64,000 nt of DNA from Dulcicalothrix desertica PCC 7102 (lineage in GTDB: Bacteria > Cyanobacteriota > Cyanobacteriia > Cyanobacteriales > Nostocaceae): assembly GCF_003991905.1 (NCBI RefSeq), contig NZ_RSCL01000002.1:231620-295619 (forward strand). Direction: 5' to 3'. The notes under the pieces are model-generated. The model was not told where the DNA came from. It worked only from the letters and a program-made list of their open reading frames with translations, and ran no database searches. A program made the position numbers and the translations under genes. Positions 53,020 to 61,222 of the stretch are shown here, in pieces. Positions within the stretch are counted from its first letter, which is position 1, and every line of letters begins with the position of its first letter.

Positions 53020-53135
53020 CTACTAATGGCGAAATAAATGTCAAACAAGAGCGAAAGATTACTAATTGCTATCGCCCCTCATAATTCTATAGGCTGTGGT
53101 TATAAACACGTGTTCGTGACCTAATTTTTTATACC

Positions 53136-54434
53136 ATGCCTTCACATTTGCTCTCAAAATCCTTTCTTCATCTTTCAGTTCTGAGTCTTTGTCTAACTGT
53201 TGGAGCAAGAATACAACCAGCAACAGCAGCTTCATTAAGTGTAGTAGCCGATGGTCTTAATAATGTTCGAGGTTTGAACTTTGCTCCAGACGGTAGTTTA
53301 TATATTACCGAGTCAGGTGTTGGAGGTGATGGACGATGTATTCCAGGCCCTTCTTTGGAGGGTTTGTTATCATGTGCTGGTACAAGCGGTGCCGTTACCC
53401 GTGTGAAAGATGGTAAAATTGAGCAAGCGCTAACAGGATTACCATCTATTGCATTAAGACCAACTGGTGATACAGGTACAGGCCCACAAGATATTCAATT
53501 TGATGAGAAAGGAAATGCTTATCTTTTAATTGGGTATGCTGGTCATCCAACTATTCGCGATTTCGGTGAAAACTCACCTAGTTGGGGACAACTTTATAAG
53601 GTAGACTTTAATAGTGGTTTCCTCACAAGCATTGCTGATTTTGGAAAATATGAATTGGCAAATAATGCTGACGGGGAAGAAACGCTTGATGTTAGTGGTG
53701 AAATTGCTAGCAACCCCTATGCTTTTACAATCAAAGATAATACAGCTTATGTTGTTGATGCAGCAGCAAACAATATTTTAAGTGTAGGACTCGATGGTAG
53801 TAACTTGAAGTCGTTTGTAGTACTTCCTACGCAAACAATAACGAATCCTGTTTTTCCGACTCCTGCACCAGGACAAGTACTACCCCCAGATGCACCACCA
53901 CCAGGTCAAATTCCCGATGTACTACAAATTGAATCAGTTCCCACAGGTGTTGTTGTTGGCCCTGATGGTGCATTATATGTGAGTGAATTTACAGGTTTTC
54001 CTTTCCCTGAAGGTAAAGCGCGTATTTTTCGAGTTGGTTTGGATGGCGCCACAACTGTGTATGCTGATGGTTTTACACAATTAGCAGATTTAGAATTTGA
54101 TAAACAAGGCAATTTATATGCTCTACAATATGGCAACTCGCCACAATGGGAAGGTGTTAGCGATGCTTCAGTAATTCAAATTGCTCCAAATGGCGCCCGA
54201 ACTGTGTTAGCTAGTGGTAATGGATTAGAGTCAGCAACTGCACTTACCGTTAGTCCCGATGGTGCGATTTATATTGCCAATAAAGGTGATAGAGCTTCAC
54301 TTGGTCAAGTTTTACGAATTGAATCGAAAGCAAAAGTCAGCGAACCAAGTACAATAATAGGCGCCTTACTATTAAGTGCTTTCGGATTAAGTTCGTTCTA
54401 CAAGCGCAAACGCAAACAGATACAAGTAGTGTAG
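53136..54434 (+). CDS. ScyD/ScyE-family PEP-CTERM beta-propeller protein
   Basis: A 432-residue exported protein. It has a signal peptide ending about residue 31, NHL/SMP30-like propeller repeats (NNVRGLNFAPDGSLYITESG, VVGPDGALYVSEF, TVSPDGAIYIANKG) and a PEP-CTERM sorting tail (SEPSTIIGALLLSAFG, then KRKRK). ScyD/ScyE proteins are encoded with scytonemin genes in some cyanobacteria, and this subfamily is often found elsewhere too. Role here is unproven. It stands alone. Confidence 0.88.
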   Translation: MPSHLLSKSFLHLSVLSLCLTVGARIQPATAASLSVVADGLNNVRGLNFAPDGSLYITESGVGGDGRCIPGPSLEGLLSCAGTSGAVTRVKDGKIEQALTGLPSIALRPTGDTGTGPQDIQFDEKGNAYLLIGYAGHPTIRDFGENSPSWGQLYKVDFNSGFLTSIADFGKYELANNADGEETLDVSGEIASNPYAFTIKDNTAYVVDAAANNILSVGLDGSNLKSFVVLPTQTITNPVFPTPAPGQVLPPDAPPPGQIPDVLQIESVPTGVVVGPDGALYVSEFTGFPFPEGKARIFRVGLDGATTVYADGFTQLADLEFDKQGNLYALQYGNSPQWEGVSDASVIQIAPNGARTVLASGNGLESATALTVSPDGAIYIANKGDRASLGQVLRIESKAKVSEPSTIIGALLLSAFGLSSFYKRKRKQIQVV

Positions 54435-54474
54435 ATGCTTATAATATAAAACAAAGATATCTTTATATCTTGTG

Positions 54475-54561
54475 GAAATATCTTGTGGAACGGGCATCCT
54501 TGCCCGTCTCATATTCTCATATATAATATACAGGGCAGGCGAGGACGCCTACCCCACAAGA
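54475..54561. repeat. GGGCATCCTTGCCCG repeat at a truncated gene end
   Basis: ATCTTGTGGAACGGGCATCC... and the facing GGGCAGGCGAGGACGCCTACCCCACAAG form an inverted pair of the dispersed repeat. It abuts the 5'-truncated DUF4058-like gene. Confidence 0.75.
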
Positions 54562-54574
54562 GATTCAATAAAAT

Positions 54575-55119
54575 TATCCAGTCAATCATCTAATATTGCT
54601 ACAACTCCGGCGCCGCTCACTCTACCAGTAATTCAACCGATTCAAGTACGAATACCTAACATCGAAATTAGGGATGTAGCAAGTAATACGCTCGTAAGTT
54701 GTATTGAAATACTTTCACCTGTAAACAAGCGAGAACCCAATTTAAGCGAGTACCGCAAAAAACGTCAACGCTTATATAACGCGAATGTTCACTTAATCGA
54801 AATTGATTTGCTACGCAGGGGAACTCGTCCTTTTAATCATCCCCGTATTCCAGATGTGAGTTACTTAATAACACTTACTCGTGCTGCTTCAGGAGTTATT
54901 GAATTGTGGCCTTTGAAGTTACAAGATACACTTCCAATAATTCCTATTCCTTTAAAAGAACCAGACCCTGATGCAGTTTTAGATTTACAAAATGCTCTAA
55001 ATAAAATTTATGATGAAGCAGGGTATGATTTATCTATAGATTATCATCAACTACCGCCTCCACCTGCATTGAGTCAAGCTGATAAAGATTGGATTGAAGC
55101 AAGGTTAACAAATTACTAG
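54575..55119 (+). pseudogene. DUF4058-family gene lacking its 5' end
   Basis: The visible protein aligns with the second half of DUF4058 proteins: VRIPNIEIRDVASNTLVSCIEILSPVNKREP, RQRLYNANVHLIEIDLLRRG and DYHQLPPPPALSQADKDWI. The usual N-terminus (about 90-100 residues, beginning near MPSPFPGMDPYLE) is absent. The frame continues upstream only into repeat DNA with a GTG. Probably inactive or a truncated product. Confidence 0.75.
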
Positions 55120-55341
55120 TGGTCTATGTCATTAGTTTTGGCATATAATAGCATATCTGTTCTAACATATGGCGCCAGCAATATTTAACGCGAGTGTGTA
55201 ATTAATTACATTTGACACTGACGCAAAAATTGAATATAAATTAATAAATACAAATAATGAAATTATGTCAAGCGCTTAGGAAAGAATTAAGTGCATTCTT
55301 TTGTGCAATTGCATAAATTCAAATCGAACTCACGTAAAATT

Positions 55342-55677
55342 ATGTTCAACTTTAACAAAAAACTAACAGCTATAGCATTTTCAACACTAATCGCAACTGG
55401 TGGAACTTTACCAGTTGTTGCGGCTCAAGCTCAAACCCCAGCCGAGAAGCTATGTCGGTTACGACCAGGAATTAATCCTGTTTGTACTGTATTAGTAACT
55501 GCACGAGTTGGAGTTAACATCCGCTCTGGCCCTGGTTCTAACTATAAAAAAATTGGCACCATTCCTTATCAATACGATGTTAATGTCAGGGTGAGGAAAT
55601 CTTCTCGCGATTGGGTAAAACTTGCTGATGCTCCTGGTTGGATTCATTCTAAGCACTTGCAAATGGCTGGGGATTGA
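55342..55677 (+). CDS. Exported SH3b-domain protein
   Basis: A 111-residue precursor. A signal peptide (MFNFNKKLTAIAFSTLIATGG..., cleavage after AQA) is followed by a single bacterial SH3 domain: GVNIRSGPGSNYKKIGTIPYQYDVNV and WVKLADAPGWIHSKHL. Two Cys residues just before the domain could form a disulfide. Such proteins bind cell-wall components. I chose ATG 55342. It is monocistronic. Confidence 0.85.
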   Translation: MFNFNKKLTAIAFSTLIATGGTLPVVAAQAQTPAEKLCRLRPGINPVCTVLVTARVGVNIRSGPGSNYKKIGTIPYQYDVNVRVRKSSRDWVKLADAPGWIHSKHLQMAGD

Positions 55678-55729
55678 ATATACTGCACAGGCTTTCCGGC
55701 CTGTGCTACAGCGTATCAAGAATTACTAG

Positions 55730-57004
55730 TTAATCGAGTGCTTGAATAAGTTGATTAGCTTGAGTTTGTGCGCGTTGCATTGCTTGAGGTAAAGGTTGTT
55801 CACCTAGTAACGCGCTAACAAATTGATTGTCAAAATTATTCATAATAGCAGCAGGATATTTACCTACTTGCCAAGGTATACCGTAATTGACACCTGCTAC
55901 TAATGAAGACCGTAAGTTATCTTGGTCATATCCTAAATTAGTAGCTACAGACCTACGAGTGGGTAAAGCAAAACCTGTACCAGTCCATTTTTGCATTCCT
56001 TCTTTTCCTGTTAGATATTTAATTAACTCCCAAGCTTCGGGTTTATGTTTGCTTTGTTTATTCATGACATAGGCAACGGTAAACAACATTGTGCTGCGTT
56101 GACCATTGATAGTAGGTATTTCTGCTGTGGCAAAGTCTAGTTTAGGATATGTATCTCTCAAATAAGGAATTGCCCAGTTACCTTCAATAACCATTGCAGC
56201 TTTACCTTGACCAAACATTTCGCTGCCTGAATTTGTGCCAACATCCGATTTTTGAGCAGATGAACGTTCGTTTCTATACTGGTCAACAACTGATTGTAAA
56301 CCCTGTAAACGAGCTTGTTCTGCAAATGCCGCGCGACTTTCACGGTCAACAACTTGACCACCGTAAGCTTTGATTTGATAAACTTGTCGAGCTAATTCTG
56401 GGTTTTCCCCAAAGCCGTATTGATCAATTCTACCGTCTTTATTTGCATCAATAGTTAGTTTTTTCGCATATGCCCGTAGTTCTTCCCAAGTTTGAGGAGG
56501 ATTTTCTAGACCAGCATTGGCAAAAGCTTGTTTGTTATAGAACAGTGCTAACGTCGAATAATCTTTAGGTAAACCATAAATAGTAGCCCTATATTTAAAC
56601 GTATCAAGTAAGGTTGGTTCAAAATCTGTTAACTCAAATTCAGGTTTAATATAACCATCAAGAGGTTCTAGCACATTTTGACTCATTAAAAAAGGCGCCT
56701 CAAGTGCATCGAGATAAAAGACATCAGGAGCAGCATCACCAACCAAACGGGTTTTCATCACATCCATATACTGGTCTGCGATTTGCTCATATTTAACTTT
56801 AATCGTAGGATGCTGTGCTTCAAAGTCACGTAACACACCTGTTAACAGCTTTTGTTCAGCAGGAGAAGCTCCCCAACCACTAAGTTTTACAGTAGTCGCA
56901 ACAGGTGCATTCTGTGCTGTTAGTGTCGGTAAACTTTGACACCCTACCATGCTAATTGCGATTGCAACTACTAATCCTAAAAAGTTGAACACAGTTTTTC
57001 TCAT
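55730..57004 (-). CDS. Extracellular sugar-binding lipoprotein (ABC, family 1)
   Basis: A 424-residue protein with a lipobox signal (SMVGCQSL) and the family 1 solute-binding fold: EAQHPTIKVKYEQIADQYMDVMKTRL, PDVFYLDA, YGLPKDYSTLALFYNK, GKAAMVIEGNWAIPYL. It would deliver a sugar or polyol to the permeases at 49155 and 38275. No ATPase gene is in the window. The region upstream (57005-57465) has no gene. Confidence 0.92.
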   Translation of the reverse strand: MRKTVFNFLGLVVAIAISMVGCQSLPTLTAQNAPVATTVKLSGWGASPAEQKLLTGVLRDFEAQHPTIKVKYEQIADQYMDVMKTRLVGDAAPDVFYLDALEAPFLMSQNVLEPLDGYIKPEFELTDFEPTLLDTFKYRATIYGLPKDYSTLALFYNKQAFANAGLENPPQTWEELRAYAKKLTIDANKDGRIDQYGFGENPELARQVYQIKAYGGQVVDRESRAAFAEQARLQGLQSVVDQYRNERSSAQKSDVGTNSGSEMFGQGKAAMVIEGNWAIPYLRDTYPKLDFATAEIPTINGQRSTMLFTVAYVMNKQSKHKPEAWELIKYLTGKEGMQKWTGTGFALPTRRSVATNLGYDQDNLRSSLVAGVNYGIPWQVGKYPAAIMNNFDNQFVSALLGEQPLPQAMQRAQTQANQLIQALD

Positions 57005-57465
57005 TCTAGTAAGACAAAAGACTATCTCTTAACCTACATATAGCGTTAAGGAAGCTAGATAAATAACTTGAAAGTGTAAAATTTTATTGAGAACTGAAAG
57101 ATTTTGTACAAACTAATGTAATGGTCATTTTTTTGTCATAGTAAAATTTGTAACACTAACAGTAAGCTTACGTGGCGCATAAACTTATGGTAGCCATAGA
57201 ATTTTAGTAAGAGCTACAAGTCGAGACTGATTAAGATATATTCACTAAGTATGAAGAATTATTTAAGAATATAAGTTAATATTACAATAACTTGGCACTC
57301 TGCGTGGCTAGCTAACAAAACGAAGCGATTCGTGGGGAAACGAAGTAATGCGGAATACCTCAGCTACACGCCTACTACGTTTGATTGTTATTAGATGCTA
57401 CGACAATAAAACGAAATCCTTGGCTACTTCAAAATAATATCTAAGCACCACCGACCAATACCCCC

Positions 57466-58959
57466 ATGAACTCCATTCAGCTTGAAATCCCTGCTTTGGA
57501 CACGATAACTGATGCACCTGCAAGTTCCGTTATTGATTTAGAAGTTACAACTGATCAAAATCTTACAAACCAAATTACAAATAAAAATCTTAAAATACCT
57601 AAAGATAAAATTCGCACTTCTCTGCGAGCTTCTACGGTGGATTCTGTTTTTGCAACAATTTTCTCAATCACAACTACTGGAATTTTACTAAGTAATTTTT
57701 TAGTGCAATTGGGAGCTGACGCTGTAGCCTTTGGGATGCTTTCTTCAATTCCAATGTTAGTGAATTTAATTCAACCACTAGGCGCCTACCTTAGCGAACA
57801 GACAACGAGTCGTTTTCGTTATTCAATGTGGATATACGGAACTTCACGTTGCTTGTGGGCAGTGCTAGCAGTGGGAGTCTTCATGGCTTATGGGGGTTTG
57901 ATTGATTCACATCAACTTATAAATTTAACTTTACTTATAGTTTTAGCTACAAACTTGTTAGGAGGATTTGGAGGCGCCTCTTGGTTAAGTTGGTTAGCTA
58001 TGATTGTACCAAGGCGCCTAAGAGGTAGATACTTTGGTATTCGTAATAGCGTATCTAGTTTAACGAACTTGATTTGTGTTCCTATAGCAGGGGTTATAGT
58101 ATCGACTTGGAGTGGTGGAACATTACAAGGTTACGGTGTTGTACTGTCAATTGGGATTTTATTCGGTTTTATAAGTCTCGCATGTCAGTGTTTTAAAGTA
58201 GATATTAATCCGCAAGAACAAAACAGTATAGTGTCTGCATGTGTTTCAGCATCACAGCAAGAACCCATTAGTACAGTAACAAATACTGCTCCACCCCAAT
58301 TTTCGGTTTTAAGTATTTTTAAAGACTCAAATTTCTTAACTTTCATACTGTACTTTGGTTTATGGATGTTCGCTGTTAATTTAAGTATGCCGTTTTTCAA
58401 CCTTTATATGTTGGATACACTGGCATTAGATGTTAGCTGGGTAACATTTTACGGTAGTATTCAAGCAGGCGCCAATCTGTTCTTAATGGTACTTTGGGGA
58501 CGTTTAGCAGACCGATTTGGAAATCGTCCAATTCTTGCTTTAGTAGGAATTTTAGTTGCAATAACACCTTTATTATGGCTAGGAGTAGGTACTCATAATA
58601 TAGATTTATGGTTATGGCTACCGCTTTTACATATCCTTACTGGTGGAACTTGGGCAGCAATTGATTTATGTAACAATAACTTACAAATAGGAGTGGCGCC
58701 AATACGCAACCAATCAAGTTATTTTGCCATTGCCGCAGCAGTTGCAGGCGCCTGTGGTGCTTTAGGTACTACAATTGGTGGGTTTATTGTACAAAATAAC
58801 ATCTTTGGCGGTTTACCAGGTTTGTTTGCTCTTTCGTGTATTTTCCGACTGGTTGCTTTAATTCCGGTTGTGTTTGTGAATGAACCTCGAAGAAAATCCT
58901 TGTTTGAATTTATTCAAGAGATTCGACAGTATTTTTTACAAGGAGCTTTACAGAAATAG
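57466..58959 (+). CDS. MFS transporter, copy B
   Basis: A 497-residue paralogue of the 50342 product, with identical motifs (FGMLSSIPMLVNL.QPLGAYLSEQTTSRFRYS, WGRLADRFGNRPILALVG, NNLQIGVAPIRNQSSYFAI). It has about 12 helices. The N-terminal polar tail is 20 residues longer. It is the third feature around the ABC components and is probably derived by duplication together with the 52948 remnant. Confidence 0.88.
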   Translation: MNSIQLEIPALDTITDAPASSVIDLEVTTDQNLTNQITNKNLKIPKDKIRTSLRASTVDSVFATIFSITTTGILLSNFLVQLGADAVAFGMLSSIPMLVNLIQPLGAYLSEQTTSRFRYSMWIYGTSRCLWAVLAVGVFMAYGGLIDSHQLINLTLLIVLATNLLGGFGGASWLSWLAMIVPRRLRGRYFGIRNSVSSLTNLICVPIAGVIVSTWSGGTLQGYGVVLSIGILFGFISLACQCFKVDINPQEQNSIVSACVSASQQEPISTVTNTAPPQFSVLSIFKDSNFLTFILYFGLWMFAVNLSMPFFNLYMLDTLALDVSWVTFYGSIQAGANLFLMVLWGRLADRFGNRPILALVGILVAITPLLWLGVGTHNIDLWLWLPLLHILTGGTWAAIDLCNNNLQIGVAPIRNQSSYFAIAAAVAGACGALGTTIGGFIVQNNIFGGLPGLFALSCIFRLVALIPVVFVNEPRRKSLFEFIQEIRQYFLQGALQK

Positions 58960-58991
58960 CTTTGTACACATAATTTTTACCACATACACAC

Positions 58992-59019
58992 GTAGAGACG
59001 CGATTAATCGCGTCTCTAC
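58992..59019. repeat. Dispersed GTAGAGACGCG palindrome (copy 8)
   Basis: A perfect 28-bp palindrome, same core as at 15081 and 30665. Confidence 0.88.
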
Positions 59020-59127
59020 AGAGAATATTCGTTAAAACTCAATATTTGGAAACAGTTTGAGATTTACAAGCAAGGATATATATGTATCTAAATTATCTTC
59101 GCTTTAATTTCGGCACCATATGGGAAT

Positions 59128-59172
59128 TTTCCTAGAGGATATATATGTATCGAACTTATCCTCTAGGAATTT
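59128..59172. terminator. Hairpin TTCCTAGAGGATA/TATCCTCTAGGAA
   Basis: A 13-bp perfect stem with a 15-base loop and T tract, between the MFS gene and the convergent dehydrogenase. Confidence 0.78.
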
Positions 59173-59183
59173 TGGTCGTGGTT

Positions 59184-60173
59184 TTACTTGATTAAGTTCT
59201 TACTATCCCCAGTTTGTTCAAACTCAGTGATATTGGTTATCGTTGTCTCGGCAATATTGCGAAGCGCTTCTTCTGTGAAAAATGCCTGGTGTCCAGTGAT
59301 TAGCACATTGGGAAAAGTTGTGAGACGCAGAAAAACATCGTCTTGGATAATAGTTCCTGATAAATCCTCGAAGAATAAATCGGATTCTTTTTCATACACG
59401 TCTAAACCTAGAGAACCGATTTTACCCGATTTTAATCCCCTAGTTACGGCTTTGGCATTAATCAAGGCGCCTCGACTAGTATTAATTAACATTACCCCAG
59501 ATTTCATTTGGTCGATTGCATCAGCATCGATAAGGTGATGCGTTTCGGAAGTTAGCGGGCAATGCAACGAGATAATATCAGATTTTGTAAAAATTTCTGA
59601 TAACCCAACGTATTTTATTCCCAGTGCTTCAATTTCAGGATTTCGGTAAACATCGTAAACTAATAAATTACACCCAAATCCTTTGAGTATTTGAGTAACA
59701 ATGGCGCCTATCCTACCTGTGCCAATAATACCAACAGTGCGTCCATGTAAATTAAACCCCATTAAACCATCTAGAGAAAAGTTACCTTCCCTAACACGGT
59801 TATATGCACGGTAAAGCTTACGATTAAGCGTTAATATCATCGCAATGGTATACTCAGCAACTGCTTCTGGTGAATACGCAGGAACCCGCACCACAGAAAT
59901 TCCCAACTCAGCAGCAGCTTTTAAATCAACATTGTTAAAACCAGCACATCTAAGAGCAAGTAACTTAGTTCCACGTGAAGCAAGAACTTCGAGAGTCGCT
60001 GCATCAGCTTGGTCATTAACGAAAATACAAACAACAGGAAAATCTGCTGCAAGAATAGCTGTGTCTTTGTTTAGATGCGGGTCAAAGAAGATTAAATCAT
60101 GTTGCTTGTCTGAAGTTGCAGCTTCGAGAAATTGACGGTCAAATGCTTTAGTACTAAATACTGCGATTTTCAT
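59184..60173 (-). CDS. ldhA: D-lactate dehydrogenase (2-hydroxyacid dehydrogenase family)
   Basis: A 329-residue NADH-dependent enzyme. NAD-binding VGIIGTGRIGAIVTQ, substrate Arg in NTSRGALINAK, the Glu in DVYEKESD and the catalytic His in ITGHQAFFT match D-LDH. The N-terminal MKIAVFSTKAFDRQFLE is typical of LdhA. It reduces pyruvate to D-lactate during fermentation; a 2-hydroxyacid of another kind cannot be excluded. It is monocistronic. Confidence 0.92.
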   Translation of the reverse strand: MKIAVFSTKAFDRQFLEAATSDKQHDLIFFDPHLNKDTAILAADFPVVCIFVNDQADAATLEVLASRGTKLLALRCAGFNNVDLKAAAELGISVVRVPAYSPEAVAEYTIAMILTLNRKLYRAYNRVREGNFSLDGLMGFNLHGRTVGIIGTGRIGAIVTQILKGFGCNLLVYDVYRNPEIEALGIKYVGLSEIFTKSDIISLHCPLTSETHHLIDADAIDQMKSGVMLINTSRGALINAKAVTRGLKSGKIGSLGLDVYEKESDLFFEDLSGTIIQDDVFLRLTTFPNVLITGHQAFFTEEALRNIAETTITNITEFEQTGDSKNLIK

Positions 60174-60440
60174 AAATACCTGACTGCTTTATAACGTATC
60201 TAGTCTTAGCATTATAATAGCTTTATAACAGGCAACCAAATGTACTTATTAAGCATTAAGTTACATGAAAATCATTAATATGACACTCTTCCTCTCTTCC
60301 TTTGTGCCCTACCCTTCGGGAAATCCTACCCTGCGGGAAAACTTCGTTAACGGATAATGTGCCTTTGTGGTTAATCATATAAACATCATTTTCACTAATT
60401 AATCAAAAATACCATAATCACTAAATAATAAGGAAAAATT

Positions 60441-61070
60441 ATGTCATTCGAGTCATACAGAAACATCGCTCAAGTTCTACAGGAATTTAATATAACATCA
60501 TCGGAAGCAAGTTTTCTTGTTGAAACTAAATTTGATATTAGAGAAACTTTTAGGGAAGAATTAAGCTTTTCTCTACGAGAGTTTACTTTTGAAGACTCAG
60601 AGTATGCGATCTGTGAAGCTGTAGTTTTTCCAATCTTGAGAGAAGTCTACCGTAATTACCGAGAAAATTTTACACTATGGAGTCATAAAACGCTTACATA
60701 TGATGTAAATCTTACTGGAATACCTGATTATATTCTGGCTAATAAATCACCATTAGGTAAGGAAGTTTTTGAAAAACCCTTCTTAATTGCCGTTGAAGCT
60801 AAACGCGATGATTTTATTAAAGGGTGGGGACAGTGTTTAGCTGAAATGGTAGCAATTCAAAAAATTAATCAAAATTTAGAACAAGATATATATGGAATTG
60901 TATCCAACGGACAATTTTGGCAATTTGGTAAATTAAAGGGCAATATCTACACCAGAGAAATCAAATCATACACATTATCTGATATAGACAAATTATTTGC
61001 AGCACTTAACTATATTTTTATGCAGTGCCAGCGCGCGCTTGATTTATTTAATCGCGAACTAACTATTTAG
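60441..61070 (+). CDS. PD-(D/E)XK nuclease-like protein of unknown function
   Basis: A 209-residue protein. The middle reads GIPDYILANKSPL...PFLIAVEAKRDDFIKGWGQCLAEMVAIQK, which matches PD-(D/E)XK: Asp in PDY and the E-x-K pair in VEAKRDD. The pattern is shared by restriction-like and conserved cyanobacterial proteins. An AAGGAAAAATT precedes the ATG. It lies 150 bp upstream of the hsdR remnant, but the two need not be related. Confidence 0.75.
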   Translation: MSFESYRNIAQVLQEFNITSSEASFLVETKFDIRETFREELSFSLREFTFEDSEYAICEAVVFPILREVYRNYRENFTLWSHKTLTYDVNLTGIPDYILANKSPLGKEVFEKPFLIAVEAKRDDFIKGWGQCLAEMVAIQKINQNLEQDIYGIVSNGQFWQFGKLKGNIYTREIKSYTLSDIDKLFAALNYIFMQCQRALDLFNRELTI

Positions 61071-61104
61071 AGGATATTTGAGAAGTATACTATTAAATTA
61101 TAGC

Positions 61105-61170
61105 CTTATTTAATCCCCCCTAGCCAGAGTTACTAAGGGGGAAGAGTGGTTTTAGTCCCCTTAATAGTCC
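61105..61170. repeat. CCCCCT...AAGGGGG repeat
   Basis: AATCCCCCCTAGCC...ACTAAGGGGGAAG, related to the palindrome that hosts the MITE at 42800. It lies between the PD-(D/E)XK-like gene and the hsdR remnant. No gene is seen in 61071-61222. Confidence 0.6.
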
Positions 61171-61222
61171 TCTCCAGGTAGGATACCGAGTCATTGCAAA
61201 ACCCCGAAACCCGCCACACCAA

